Of a DNA stretch of 64,000 nt, positions 1-10,381 are shown piece by piece; position 1 is the stretch's first letter, and each line of letters begins with the position of its first letter. Source of the DNA: RHKX01 sp963823565. Lineage in GTDB: Bacteria > Actinomycetota > Thermoleophilia > Solirubrobacterales > 70-9. Made by a program: the position numbers and the translations under genes. Under the pieces are notes generated by a model, which worked only from the letters and a program-made list of their open reading frames with translations, searched no databases and was not told where the DNA came from. Where the stretch lies: the NCBI GenBank assembly GCA_963823565.1, contig CAWGLR010000001.1, positions 372,001-436,000 of the forward strand. The letters are read 5' to 3'.

Positions 1-392
1 CGGAAGGTCGTGGTGACGATCGAGAGCGCAGCGGGAGAGACGATCGCAGCGCCGAGACCCTGGATCGCCCGCGCGACCACGAGCTGGACGTCGTTCGCCG
101 CGAAGCCGCCGGCGAGCGAGGCGAGCGAGAAGACGAGGAGGCCGATGATGAACAGCCGCCTGCGCCCGAGGAGGTCGGCGAGCCGGCCGCCGAGCAGCAG
201 GAAGCCGCCGAATGTCAGCACGTACGCGTTGATGACCCAGGACAGGTTCTCCTGGGAGAAGGCGAGCTCCTCGCCGATCGTCGGCAGCGCCACGTTGACG
301 ATCGAGGCGTCGAGGACGACCATGAACTGGGCGCCGCAGACCAGTGCAAGCGCCCGCCAACGCTTCTCGGAGTACTCGCGCTCGCTCGTCAT
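1..392 (-). CDS. MFS drug-efflux transporter, DHA2/EmrB type (partial, N-terminal part)
   Basis: Inner-membrane proton-driven exporter of the major facilitator superfamily; the gene runs off the left edge, so only about 130 N-terminal residues are present. The reading starts MTSEREYSEKRW and shows TM1 with the DHA2 signature D-A-S-I-V-N-V-A-L-P, a second TM segment, then the loop 2-3 motif of the form GRLADLLGRRRLF that is typical of MFS proteins. The ATG at 392 is the first start and lies 68 bases from the divergently transcribed typA. Family assignment is firm; the substrate cannot be told. Confidence 0.85.
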   Translation of the reverse strand, partial: MTSEREYSEKRWRALALVCGAQFMVVLDASIVNVALPTIGEELAFSQENLSWVINAYVLTFGGFLLLGGRLADLLGRRRLFIIGLLVFSLASLAGGFAANDVQLVVARAIQGLGAAIVSPAALSIVTTTF

Positions 393-460
393 CGCGAAGG
401 CAGGATAGGGACCGCCGGTGCGGGGGGAGGTACGGGAAGCCCTACCATCCCGCGCCGCCC

Positions 461-2313
<1,853 letters not shown>

Positions 2314-2451
2314 GCGACCCGCGCTTCGGCGACCCGCCTGCGGGGAATCACTGCCCCATGCGAATCGCCGTCACGGAGCCGGCGGGGAACGCCGGCGGTA
2401 GGTTCCTGCTGCTCAAGCTGCGGACCGGGATCGGCGCGCGGAGCTGATCCC

Positions 2452-2476
2452 GTTTCGGGGGCGGGGCCACGGGTAC
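2452..2476 (+). promoter_or_regulatory. SigB-type promoter upstream of the anti-sigma-like gene
   Basis: GTTT at 2452-2455 and GGGTAC at 2471-2476 are separated by 15 bases. This matches the GTTT-N14-16-GGGTA(C/T) promoter used by SigB/SigF-type sigma factors. It lies 50 bases before the ATG at 2527, and the sigma factor encoded next could read it, which would make the pair self-activating. Seen as a motif only; the function is inferred. Confidence 0.5.
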
Positions 2477-2526
2477 GCCATGAATCGAACTCGGACACAG
2501 CCTCCCCCGGAAGGAGTGGCACCAGG

Positions 2527-3357
2527 ATGGTGACGGCAGGGGCGCCCCCAGGGGTAACGCTCCGCATGGCGGCCGATGAGATGGCCGTCCCGGTCGCCGC
2601 CAAGGTCGCGGCGGGCGCCGCCGAGGCGCTGGACCTGCCCTTCGGCCCGGGGAGGCGGCTCACCGCGATCACGCTCGAGGCGACCCGCAACGCGGTCGAC
2701 CACGCCTACGCCACCGGCGACTCCGGCGCGATCGAGCTGAGCATCGGGCTCGAGTCGCCCGACGGCAACGGAGCGGCGCCGGAGATCCACGTCCGCGTGC
2801 GCGACTACGGCTCCGGCTGCCCGCTCGAGCCGACGTCGTCGGACCCGCCCGGCCTCGGCCTGTCGATCATGTCCGAGCTCTCCGAGTCGCTGCGACTCAC
2901 CTCGCGCCGCGACGGCGGCACCGAGATCGACGCGATGGTGCGGTCCGAGGGAGGGCCCCAGCAGGCCGTCCCGCCCCCGGAGGCCACCCCGCCCGAGGCC
3001 GACAGCGAGATGCGGTTCGGCGACCGCGCGTTCCTGCGCTCGGTGCTGCCGCGGACGGTCGCCGCGCACGCCGCCGCGATGGAGGCGTCGATCGACGCGG
3101 TCGAGGGCGCGATCCGCGCCGGCTCGGCGATCGCCCGCGCCCTCGTCGATTACGAGCAGCTGCCTGCCGTGCGGGTGCGACAGACCGGCGGCGACCTCGT
3201 CGTCGAGATCGGCCCGGTCGGCACCGACGCCGGTCAGTCGATCCGACGCCTCCTCGAGCCGGAGTTCGGCTTCGAGGACGGCCCCCGCCTCGAGACACGC
3301 GAGTCGATCGATCCCACCGGCTTCATCGTCGTCAGCATCACGATTCCCCTGCATTAG
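2527..3357 (+). CDS. RsbW-like ATP-binding anti-sigma/serine kinase domain protein
   Basis: Cytoplasmic protein with a GHKL (histidine-kinase-like) ATPase domain of the RsbW/SpoIIAB kind in its first 140 residues: N box EATRNAVDHAY (51-61), G1 DYGSGCP (93-99) and G2 PGLGLSIM (108-115). Such proteins bind and inhibit SigB-type sigma factors or phosphorylate their antagonists. The second half (about 150-276) has no family I recognise; it is Ala-rich and helical, then ends in a short beta-rich part. The neighbour 179 bases downstream is a SigB-type sigma factor, which supports a partner-switching role. The start ATG 2527 follows AAGGAGTGG. It is longer than a bare RsbW (about 150 residues), so the tail may sense or bind a partner. 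Confidence 0.75.
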   Translation: MVTAGAPPGVTLRMAADEMAVPVAAKVAAGAAEALDLPFGPGRRLTAITLEATRNAVDHAYATGDSGAIELSIGLESPDGNGAAPEIHVRVRDYGSGCPLEPTSSDPPGLGLSIMSELSESLRLTSRRDGGTEIDAMVRSEGGPQQAVPPPEATPPEADSEMRFGDRAFLRSVLPRTVAAHAAAMEASIDAVEGAIRAGSAIARALVDYEQLPAVRVRQTGGDLVVEIGPVGTDAGQSIRRLLEPEFGFEDGPRLETRESIDPTGFIVVSITIPLH

Positions 3358-3535
3358 GGACCCTCAGAGTCCGGACTTTCGTCAGCGGCCCGGGTCCGGT
3401 AGGGTTGGGGTCAGCCGCTCGGGACCAGGGCTCGGGGCGGTCGCCATAATCGAGCGAGGCAAAGTCGCTGATGCTTTCGGCCGGGAGGGGCCCTTTCATC
3501 GCGGTTCGCATTGCGATCCCAACGAAAGGCCTTCG

Positions 3536-4387
3536 ATGACCTACGTCGATGCTGGACACCGCCAAGATGACGACGCGAAGAAGCGGCGCGAGGAGATGGA
3601 GCTCCTCCGGCGCTACGGCGAAACGCGCGATCCGGTGGCGCGGGAGAAGCTCGTCGAGCGGTTCATGCCGCTCGCCCGCTCCCTCGCCCTCCGCTACCGC
3701 AACGGGGGCGAGCCGACCGAGGACCTGATCCAGGTCGCCAACCTCGGCCTGATCAAGGCGATCGACCGGTTCGAGCCCGAGCGGCGGTCCAACTTCGTCG
3801 CCTTCGCCGCGCCGACGATCCTCGGCGAGCTGCGGCACTACTTCCGCGACCACTCGTGGAGCGTCCGGCTGCCGCGCTCGCTGCAGGAGCGCTCGATGCG
3901 GATCGCCGACGTCTCCGCGGAGATCCGCTCCGAGACCCAGGCGGCGCCGAGCCTCGCCGCGGTCGCCGAGCGCAGCAACCTCAGCGAGGACGAGGTGATC
4001 GAGGCGCTCCAGGCCGACGAAGCCCGGCGCACCACCTCCCTCGACCGCCCGACCGCGCGGGACGAGGAGGAGTCGGCCCCGGTCGTCGAGACGATCGGGC
4101 GCGTCGAGATGGGCTACGAGCGGGCCGAGGCCGAGCTCGCAAGCGAGCGCGCCGAGCTGCGCCCGAAGGAACGCGAGGCGCTCCACCTGCGCTTCCACGA
4201 GGGCCTCACGCAGCGTGAGATCGGTGCCCGGATCGGCGTCTCGCAGATGCAGGTCTCACGGTTGCTGCGCTCCGGGCTCAACAAGCTGCTCGACGCCGTC
4301 CGCGGCGGCGAGGAGATCGACCCCGCGCTCATCCTCCGCAGCGCCGAGCCGGCCAAGGGCCGCGTCACCGAGGCCGACGCCGCGTAG
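3536..4387 (+). CDS. RNA polymerase sigma factor, SigB/SigF/SigG (group 3) type
   Basis: Alternative sigma-70 factor of 283 residues. Region 2 (about 38-110) includes EDLIQVANLGLIKAIDRF and the FAAPTILGELRHYFRD segment characteristic of SigB/SigF proteins. Region 3 covers about 120-190 and region 4, with the helix-turn-helix LTQREIGARIGVSQMQVSRL, about 205-260. It probably directs a stress or starvation regulon, held in check by the RsbW-like protein encoded upstream. The ATG at 3536 is preceded by GAAAGG. No separate promoter is obvious in the 178 bases between the two genes, so co-transcription from the upstream promoter is likely. Confidence 0.9.
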   Translation: MTYVDAGHRQDDDAKKRREEMELLRRYGETRDPVAREKLVERFMPLARSLALRYRNGGEPTEDLIQVANLGLIKAIDRFEPERRSNFVAFAAPTILGELRHYFRDHSWSVRLPRSLQERSMRIADVSAEIRSETQAAPSLAAVAERSNLSEDEVIEALQADEARRTTSLDRPTARDEEESAPVVETIGRVEMGYERAEAELASERAELRPKEREALHLRFHEGLTQREIGARIGVSQMQVSRLLRSGLNKLLDAVRGGEEIDPALILRSAEPAKGRVTEADAA

Positions 4388-4496
4388 GCGCGCGCGACGC
4401 GGAGGTCCTCGACCGCCGCCTCGCGCCCGCGCCGGCCGGCGATGCTCCCGCTCCCGGGCAGGAAGTCGGAGGCATCGGATTCGCCGGCCATGTCCC

Positions 4497-5687
4497 TTAC
4501 GGCTGGATGACCACCTTGGTCGCCCCGTCCTCCTTCTTCTGGAACATCTCGTAGGCGTCCGGGGCGCCCTCGATCGGGATCTTGTGCGAGGCGAGGTCGG
4601 CGGTGCCGAGCGGGTCGGAGTCGTCGGTCACGAGCGGCATCAGGTCGTCGATCCAGCGCTTGACGTGCGCCTGGCCCATCCGGACCTGGACGCCCTTGTC
4701 GAAGAGCTGGAACAGCGGGATCGGGTCGACCATCCCGCCGTAGACGCCGCTGATCGAGACGGTGCCGCCGCGGCGCACCGAGTCGATGCAGTGGTAGAGC
4801 GCCGCCATCCGGTCGATCCCCGCCTTCTCGATGAAGATCTCGGCGACCTTGTCGGGCAGCAGGCCGGCGGCCTTCTGCGCGAACTCGCCGACGGGCGCGC
4901 CGTGGGCCTCCATGCCGACGGCGTCGATCGTCGCGTCGGCGCCGCGACCGTCGGTCATCTCGCGGATCGTGTCGGAGATCTCCTCGTGGTCCTCGAGGTT
5001 GAGCGTCTCGATGTCGTGCTTGGCGGCGAGCTCGAGCCGCTCGGGGACGAGGTCCACCGCGATCACGCGCTGTCCCTTGTTCCTGGCGATCCGGGCTGAC
5101 ATCTGGCCGATCGGGCCGAGGCCGAAGACCGCCACGACCGGCTCGCCGCTCGGCGAGCGCGCGTCGGCGTACTCGACCGCCTGCTTGGCGGTCGGCAGCA
5201 CGTCGGAGAGGTAGAGGAAGCGGTCGTCGGGCGGGCCCTCGGGGACCTTGATCGGCCCGAAGTGGGCCTGCGGGACCCGCAGGTACTCGGCCTGCCCGCC
5301 CGGGACCTGCCCGTAGAGCTTCGTGTAGCCGAACAGCGACGCGCCCTTGTCCTGGTCGCGGTTCTGGGTCGTCTCGCACTGGGCGAAGAGATCCTGGTCG
5401 CACATCCAGCAGTTGCCGCAGGAGATGTTGAACGGGATCACGACCCGGTCCCCCGGCTGGATGTGGGTCACTGCCGAGCCGACCTCCTCGACGATCCCCA
5501 TCGGCTCGTGCCCGAGGATGTCGCCCTCGGTCATGAACGGGGCGAGGATCTCGTACAGGTGGAGGTCGGAGCCGCAGATCGCCGTCGAGGTGACCTTGAT
5601 CACCGCGTCGGTGGGCTCCACCACCTTCGGGTCCTCGACCTCGTCGACGCGTACGTCGGCGGGCCCGTGCCATACCACTGCCTTCAT
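4497..5687 (-). CDS. Zinc-dependent alcohol dehydrogenase, formaldehyde-dehydrogenase-like MDR
   Basis: Medium-chain dehydrogenase of 396 residues, a cytoplasmic NAD(P)-linked alcohol or formaldehyde oxidoreductase. Catalytic zinc ligands are C38 (CGSD) and H60-E61 (GHE); the structural zinc loop has C90, C93, C96 and C104. The Rossmann motif GLGPIG lies at about 189-194. The long insert after the zinc loop resembles glutathione-independent formaldehyde dehydrogenases. The ATG at 5687 has a strong site (GGCAGGAGG) just upstream. A weak SigB-like promoter (GTTT at 5768-5765, GGGCAG at 5748-5743 on this strand, 16 bases apart) would make it a stress gene; that is inference. The true substrate is unknown. 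Confidence 0.85.
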   Translation of the reverse strand: MKAVVWHGPADVRVDEVEDPKVVEPTDAVIKVTSTAICGSDLHLYEILAPFMTEGDILGHEPMGIVEEVGSAVTHIQPGDRVVIPFNISCGNCWMCDQDLFAQCETTQNRDQDKGASLFGYTKLYGQVPGGQAEYLRVPQAHFGPIKVPEGPPDDRFLYLSDVLPTAKQAVEYADARSPSGEPVVAVFGLGPIGQMSARIARNKGQRVIAVDLVPERLELAAKHDIETLNLEDHEEISDTIREMTDGRGADATIDAVGMEAHGAPVGEFAQKAAGLLPDKVAEIFIEKAGIDRMAALYHCIDSVRRGGTVSISGVYGGMVDPIPLFQLFDKGVQVRMGQAHVKRWIDDLMPLVTDDSDPLGTADLASHKIPIEGAPDAYEMFQKKEDGATKVVIQP

Positions 5688-5793
5688 CGGTCCTCCTGCC
5701 GTCCGGGGACGGCGCGCGGGGGTGCGCGCCTGTCCCTTCGCGCTGCCCGGGGGACGGAGAAGGCAAACGGCTGAACCCGGCCGGCTACGCATG

Positions 5794-5870
5794 TCCGGAT
5801 ACGCAGAGACGTGAAGCCAAAGTTGCGGCCTATGGCCGCTCGATTGGCTTCACGTATCTCTGAGTCCGGA
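5794..5870. repeat. Long nested inverted repeat between helicase and alcohol dehydrogenase
   Basis: Two 27-base arms (5794-5820 and 5844-5870) match each other in reverse complement at 22 of 27 positions; the inner 11 base pairs and the outer TCCGGA are perfect. The loop holds a second perfect palindrome, GCGGCC-TAT-GGCCGC at 5825-5839. There is no T-run after either arm, so it is not a classical terminator. It sits after the helicase stop and before the dehydrogenase promoter region on the same strand. It may be an RNA processing or regulatory stem, a protein-binding cruciform or a palindromic intergenic repeat. Confidence 0.7.
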
Positions 5871-5914
5871 ATCGGGGCGGCCCGGCGGGCCGCACCTATC
5901 CCGGCGCGAGCGTC

Positions 5915-7231
5915 TTAGCGGGAGCCGGCGGCGCCGCTGCGGCGCCGGCGGCGCTTCGGCCCGGTGGAGCCGCCGCCGCCCTGCTTGGAGTGCTTGGGCT
6001 TGGCCGTGGCCACGGTCCGCGAGTGGGACCGGCCGTTGCCGTTGCGGTTGCCGCCGTTGCGGCTTCCGCCGCCGTTGCGCGAGCCACCGTGGCTCGGCGC
6101 CGGGGCGGAGCCGTGCTGCTTGCCCTCGCGGCGGTCGAACTCGCTCGAGAGGCCGAGGCCGCGAGCCATCTGGCTCATCTCGTAGGCCTGGTCGCCGAGC
6201 ACGAAGCTGACGCCGAGGCCGCTGTTGCCGGCGCGGCCGGTGCGGCCGACGCGGTGGGTGTAGGCGTCGCCGTCCTCGGGCGCGTCGAAGTTGATCACGT
6301 GGGTGACGTCGGGGACGTCGATCCCGCGGGCGGCGACGTCGGTGGCGACGAGAACGGTGACGTCACCGCGATCGAAGCGCGCCAGCGCCTTCTGCCGCTG
6401 GGACTGCGACTTGTCGCCGTGCATCGCCAGCGCGTGCACGTGCTCGGCCTTCAGCTTCTTGACGAGCCGGTCGGCGCCGCGCTTGGTGCGGACGAAGACC
6501 AGGGTCCGGCCGCGGTGCTCGGCCTCGAGCTCCTCGACGAGCAGGTCGACCTTCGCCGCCTGGCTCGGAGCCTGGACGAAGCGGTGCTCGATCATCGCCT
6601 TCGGGTCGTGCTTCGGCGCGTGGACGTGGCGGCGAGCGTCGTGGGTGTACTCCGACGCGAGCTTGCCGGCCGCGCCCTCCAGGGTGGCCGAGAAGAACAG
6701 CGTCTGCCGGTCCTTCGGGATCTGGCGGACGATCCGGTCGACGGCGGGCTTGAAGCCCATGTCGAGCATCCGGTCGGCCTCGTCGAGGACGAGGGTGCCG
6801 ACGTGGCCGAGCGTCAGGGCGCGACGCTCGAGCAGGTCCTCGAGCCGGCCGGGGGTGGCGACCAGGATGTGCGCCTTCGAGGCGGCACGGATCTGCGGCT
6901 GGATGCCGACGCCGCCGTAGACGACCTCGATCTTCAGCGCCCGGGCTCGGGCGATGACATCGATCTCGTCGACGATCTGGCGGGCCAGCTCGCGAGTCGG
7001 CGCCAGCACGAGGGCTGCGGGCCGCCGCGAATCGGCGGCGATGCAGTCGACGAGCGGCACGCCGAAGGCGAGCGTCTTGCCGGATCCGGTCGGGGACTGG
7101 ACCAGCACGTCGTGGCCGTCGAGGACGTCCTCGATGACCAGGCGCTGGACCGGGAACGGGGCATCGATGCCCCGCTTGGAAAGGGCGTCGACGACCGCGG
7201 TCGAGACGCCGAGTTCGGCGAAAGTCTTCAT
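5915..7231 (-). CDS. DEAD-box ATP-dependent RNA helicase
   Basis: RNA-unwinding helicase of the RhlE/DeaD kind, 438 residues. In order: Q motif (F26-Q29), Walker A SPTGSGKT (46-53), motif Ia APTRELA, DEAD (150-153), SAT, and in the second RecA domain ATDVAARGID and HRVGRTGRAG. The C-terminal tail of about 80 residues is low complexity (Gly, Asn, Arg, Ser repeats, then a Lys/Arg cluster), typical of RNA-binding tails that aid RNA remodelling in the cold or in ribosome assembly. ATG 7231 is preferred because GGAG lies 9 bases upstream; ATG 7246 in the same frame is possible. A leader of up to 168 bases separates it from the gene upstream. Confidence 0.93.
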   Translation of the reverse strand: MKTFAELGVSTAVVDALSKRGIDAPFPVQRLVIEDVLDGHDVLVQSPTGSGKTLAFGVPLVDCIAADSRRPAALVLAPTRELARQIVDEIDVIARARALKIEVVYGGVGIQPQIRAASKAHILVATPGRLEDLLERRALTLGHVGTLVLDEADRMLDMGFKPAVDRIVRQIPKDRQTLFFSATLEGAAGKLASEYTHDARRHVHAPKHDPKAMIEHRFVQAPSQAAKVDLLVEELEAEHRGRTLVFVRTKRGADRLVKKLKAEHVHALAMHGDKSQSQRQKALARFDRGDVTVLVATDVAARGIDVPDVTHVINFDAPEDGDAYTHRVGRTGRAGNSGLGVSFVLGDQAYEMSQMARGLGLSSEFDRREGKQHGSAPAPSHGGSRNGGGSRNGGNRNGNGRSHSRTVATAKPKHSKQGGGGSTGPKRRRRRSGAAGSR

Positions 7232-7399
7232 TTGAGCAAGCTCCATTTCGGCCCGCGGCTTTGGATGGCGGGCGCGTTTCTCTACGTTTTGCGGGGAGAT
7301 TCCTTCGACCCCGAGAACGCGAGAGCGTTGCGAGAAAAGTGAACCTCTCGGGCGCCGTTGGGGCAACCCGACGCCGGGAACGGTAGCAGGGTTGGCCGG

Positions 7400-8527
7400 C
7401 TACTCCAGAAAACGCCCCGCCAGATGCACCGCCAGCTGCTGCGGCGAGCGATCCAGCGCGGCCTCACGCTGGCGGATCGCGCCGTTGCGCTCGACGAGCG
7501 CGCGTGCGAGCTCCAGCTCCTCGGCGGCGCCGATCGCCGCCGCGGTCCCGGCGAGCTGATCGATCAGCTCGCCGAGGCGCTCGCGGGCCGGGCGGCGCTC
7601 GCCGGTGTCGAGGTCGGCGAGGTACCCCTCGACGCCGCCGCGGTTCGCCGACCAGCGGTTCTGCTCGATCCGCCAGCGCTCGTGGACCGGCAGCTCCTCC
7701 CCAGCGCCGACGCGGCCCGCGACCCACGCGGCGAGGGCGTCAATGAAGCCGATCACGCCGGCCGCCTCGGCGACCGTCGTCTGCGTGTCGGGCACGCGGA
7801 GCTCGATCGTCCCGAGCTCGGGGTGCAGGCGCATCTCCCACCACCAGGTCGTCAGCGCCGTCCCGCCGGCCGCGTTCGTCCACGCCAGCGCCGCGGCGAC
7901 GTCCTCCCACGAGCCGAAGGCCGGCGGCACGCTCTGGCGCGGCAGGCCCTCGGCGATCTTCGGGCGGACCGAGGCCATGCCGGTGTCGGCCCCCTCGTGG
8001 AAGGGGGCGTTCGCCGCGAGCGCCGCGATCTCCGGCAGGTAGGAGCGCAGCGCGTTGTAGGTCCCGAGCGCCCGCTCCGCGTCGCCGGGCGCGACGTGCA
8101 CCTGAAGGGCGCAGATGAGCTGGCGCCGAGCGGTCCTGCCGAACTCGCGGGCCACCTCCTCGTACCGCTCTCCCCCGCCGAGCTCGCCCTCGGCGGGCGC
8201 CGCCGGGTGGGCGCCGGCCGCGAGCGCCCCGACCCCCGCCGGCAGTCGCTCGCTCAGCGCCACCCGGGCAGCTCGCAATCCGGCGACCAGCTCGCCCGCC
8301 CGCGCCGCCGGCGGCAGCACGATCTCGAGCTGGGAGAGCGGCATCTCGCGCTTGAAGCGCTCGTCGCCGCCGAGCCGCTCGTGCAGGCGCTCGTCGTGGA
8401 GCAGCTCGCCGCTCGCCGCGTCGACCAGCATCAGCTCCTCCTCGATCCCGATCGTCCCGGGCTCGTTGCGGTCGAAGCGCGCGCGGAGCTCCGCCGCCGA
8501 GGGCGTCCAGGGATCGGTGGTTGTCAT
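7400..8527 (-). CDS. Carboxylate-amine ligase, glutamate-cysteine ligase type 2 (YbdK/GCS2 family)
   Basis: ATP-dependent ligase of the GCS2 family, 375 residues, which joins the gamma-carboxyl of glutamate to an amine such as cysteine. The N-terminus TIGIEEELMLVD is the family signature, followed by MPLSQLEIVLPP, the ALQVHVAPGD strand (equivalent to QVHVG in YbdK) and TTWWWEMRLHPELGTIELRVPDTQT. In actinobacteria such proteins are often annotated as YbdK or EgtA-like; the real substrate is unclear. The ATG at 8527 starts 27 bases from the divergent methyltransferase start, so the two share one short promoter region. Confidence 0.85.
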   Translation of the reverse strand: MTTTDPWTPSAAELRARFDRNEPGTIGIEEELMLVDAASGELLHDERLHERLGGDERFKREMPLSQLEIVLPPAARAGELVAGLRAARVALSERLPAGVGALAAGAHPAAPAEGELGGGERYEEVAREFGRTARRQLICALQVHVAPGDAERALGTYNALRSYLPEIAALAANAPFHEGADTGMASVRPKIAEGLPRQSVPPAFGSWEDVAAALAWTNAAGGTALTTWWWEMRLHPELGTIELRVPDTQTTVAEAAGVIGFIDALAAWVAGRVGAGEELPVHERWRIEQNRWSANRGGVEGYLADLDTGERRPARERLGELIDQLAGTAAAIGAAEELELARALVERNGAIRQREAALDRSPQQLAVHLAGRFLE

Positions 8528-8554
8528 CGGATCGCGGCGGGCATCGTCGCCCCG

Positions 8555-9235
8555 ATGCGGATCTTGACCGTTCCGGGGGTGTTCCGGCCGATCAGCGACA
8601 GCCTGATGCTCGCCGACGCGGCCCGCGCGTGGTCGCGGCCGGGGACCCGGGCCCTCGACCTCTTCACCGGCAGCGGCGTCGTCGCGGTCGCCGCCGCGCA
8701 GGGCGGCGCCGAGTCCTGGGCCGTCGACCTCTCGCGCCGGGCGGTCGCCTGCGCCGCGGCGAACGGGCTGCTCAACGGCGTCCGGGTGCGCGCCCGCCGC
8801 GGCGACATGCTCGAGCCGCTCGGCGAGCGCCGCTTCGACCTGATCACCGCCAACCCGCCGTACGTCCCCGGGATCGAGCCGCATCGGGCCCGGGGCGGCG
8901 CCAGGGCGTGGGAGGCCGGTCCCGACGGCCGCCGGCTGCTCGACCGCTTCCTCGTGGAGGCCCCGCCGCGGCTGGCTCCCGGCGGGAGGGTCGCCGTCGT
9001 CCACTCCTCGATCATCGGCCTCGACGAGACGCTCGCCCGCCTTCGCGAGGCCGGCCTGGAGGCGCGGGTGGCGACCGAGGAGGAGGGCGAGCTCGGTCCG
9101 CTGATGCGGCGGCGAATCGAGCACCTCGAGCGCCACGGCCTGGTGAACCCGGGCGAGCGACGGGAGCGGGTCGCGCTCATCGAGGCCGTCGCGCCGAGCG
9201 GTCGCCGGGCCGCGCCGTCACCCGTGGCGGCCTGA
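8555..9235 (+). CDS. Class I SAM-dependent methyltransferase, HemK/PrmC-like
   Basis: Soluble methyltransferase of 226 residues with the Rossmann motif I DLFTGSG (35-41), the acidic post-I residue at AVDLS (about 57-60) and the N-P-P-Y catalytic motif (100-103), the hallmark of enzymes that methylate glutamine or adenine amides. It lacks the N-terminal helical domain of true PrmC, so it belongs with the short HemK-related methyltransferases. The substrate is not known. ATG 8555 lies 27 bases from the divergent ligase gene and no clear Shine-Dalgarno site is visible. Confidence 0.85.
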   Translation: MRILTVPGVFRPISDSLMLADAARAWSRPGTRALDLFTGSGVVAVAAAQGGAESWAVDLSRRAVACAAANGLLNGVRVRARRGDMLEPLGERRFDLITANPPYVPGIEPHRARGGARAWEAGPDGRRLLDRFLVEAPPRLAPGGRVAVVHSSIIGLDETLARLREAGLEARVATEEEGELGPLMRRRIEHLERHGLVNPGERRERVALIEAVAPSGRRAAPSPVAA

Positions 9236-9358
9236 GCTGGGCGGGCTTGGGGGCCACGGCTCGAGGTTGCCCCGACCCGATGCGCCGAAACCGCCCCGCC
9301 GCGGTCCCCGCACCACCGATTGAAACGGCCGGAGCGGGGCATTAACCGGCTCGCACCG

Positions 9359-10381
9359 ATGACGAGCCCTTCGCCAGCGCTGCCCCGGGCCAGGGGGGAT
9401 ACGAGCGCCGCCCTGATCGAGACGCTCCGGGGCGAGCCTCGCCCCGCTCGCCTGCCGCTGCCCGAGGCGCCGCGGCCCCTGCTCGACGAGGACCTCCAGC
9501 TCGCCCTCTACGTGCTCTACGAGCTCCACTACCGGGGATTCGCCGGGGTCGATCGCGCCTGGGAGTGGAACCCGGCGCTCGTCGGCCTGCGGGTCGAGCT
9601 CGAGTCGCGCTACATCGAGGCGCTCGGCGAGATCCTCCCCCGCGGCGAGCGAGTCGCGCCGGAGCGGGTCGGCGACCTGCTCTTCGAGCTCGCCCGCGCC
9701 GACGACGGCCCCTCCCTCGCCCGCTTCCTCGAGGCCGAGGGCACCCAGGAGCAGTTCATCGAGTTCGTGATCCACCGCTCCGCCTACCAGCTCAAGGAGG
9801 CCGACCCGCACTCGTGGGCGATCCCGCGGCTGCGGGGGGAGCCGAAGTCGGCTCTGCTCGAGATCCAGTGGGACGAGTACGGCTCCGGGCGGCCCGAGCG
9901 GATGCACTCGCGCCTGTTCGCGAAGGCGATGCGCGCGCTCGGCCTCGACTCGGCGTACGGGGCCTACCTCGACCTGATCCCCGCCTCGACCCTCGCCGGC
10001 GTCAACCTGATCACGCTCTTCGGGCTCAACGCGCGCCTTCGCGGCGCACTCGTCGGCCACCTCGCCATGTTCGAGATCACCTCGGCGATCCCGAACCGCC
10101 GATACGGGAACGCGCTGCGGCGGCTCAACCTCGCCTCGCCGCCCGCTGTCGACTTCTACGACGAGCACGTCGAGGCCGACTCCGTCCACGAGAACATCGC
10201 CGCCTACGACCTCGGCGGCGGCCTCGCGCGCGCCGAGCCGGAGCTGGCCGACGACATCGTCTTCGGGGCCCGCGCGCTGCTCGCGCTCGAGGGAGTGTTC
10301 GGCGACGCGATCCTCAGCGCCTGGGACGCCGGCGAGAGCTCGCTGCTCGACGCCGGCGCCGCCTACGCGCCCGCGGCCTGA
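9359..10381 (+). CDS. Iron-containing redox enzyme family protein (heme-oxygenase-like fold)
   Basis: Predicted HDO-type (heme-oxygenase-like diiron oxidase/oxygenase) protein of 340 residues. Candidate metal ligands are in the helices with EFVIHRSAYQLKEADPH and WDEYGSGRPERMHSRLF, followed by a helix with GHLAMFEITSAIPNRRY and a late HVEADSVHEN helix; this spacing of E-H-E-H residues fits the family. Members act on fatty acids, amino acids or peptide precursors; the substrate here is unknown. Its stop codon overlaps the end of the convergent CDGSH gene by 19 bases. ATG 9359 is chosen; a TTG at 9320 is in frame but has no better ribosome site. Confidence 0.75.
   Translation: MTSPSPALPRARGDTSAALIETLRGEPRPARLPLPEAPRPLLDEDLQLALYVLYELHYRGFAGVDRAWEWNPALVGLRVELESRYIEALGEILPRGERVAPERVGDLLFELARADDGPSLARFLEAEGTQEQFIEFVIHRSAYQLKEADPHSWAIPRLRGEPKSALLEIQWDEYGSGRPERMHSRLFAKAMRALGLDSAYGAYLDLIPASTLAGVNLITLFGLNARLRGALVGHLAMFEITSAIPNRRYGNALRRLNLASPPAVDFYDEHVEADSVHENIAAYDLGGGLARAEPELADDIVFGARALLALEGVFGDAILSAWDAGESSLLDAGAAYAPAA

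Noticed and set aside
2358..2447. A 29-residue plus-strand frame after typA
   Set aside because: Too short, no ribosome site, no family; it precedes the SigB-like promoter and may be random.
5794..5870. A miniature mobile element (MITE)
   Set aside because: No second copy in the window and no target-site duplication next to the arms.
9320..9358. TTG start for the iron-oxidase-like protein
   Set aside because: The extra 13 residues add nothing recognisable and there is no better ribosome site than for ATG 9359.
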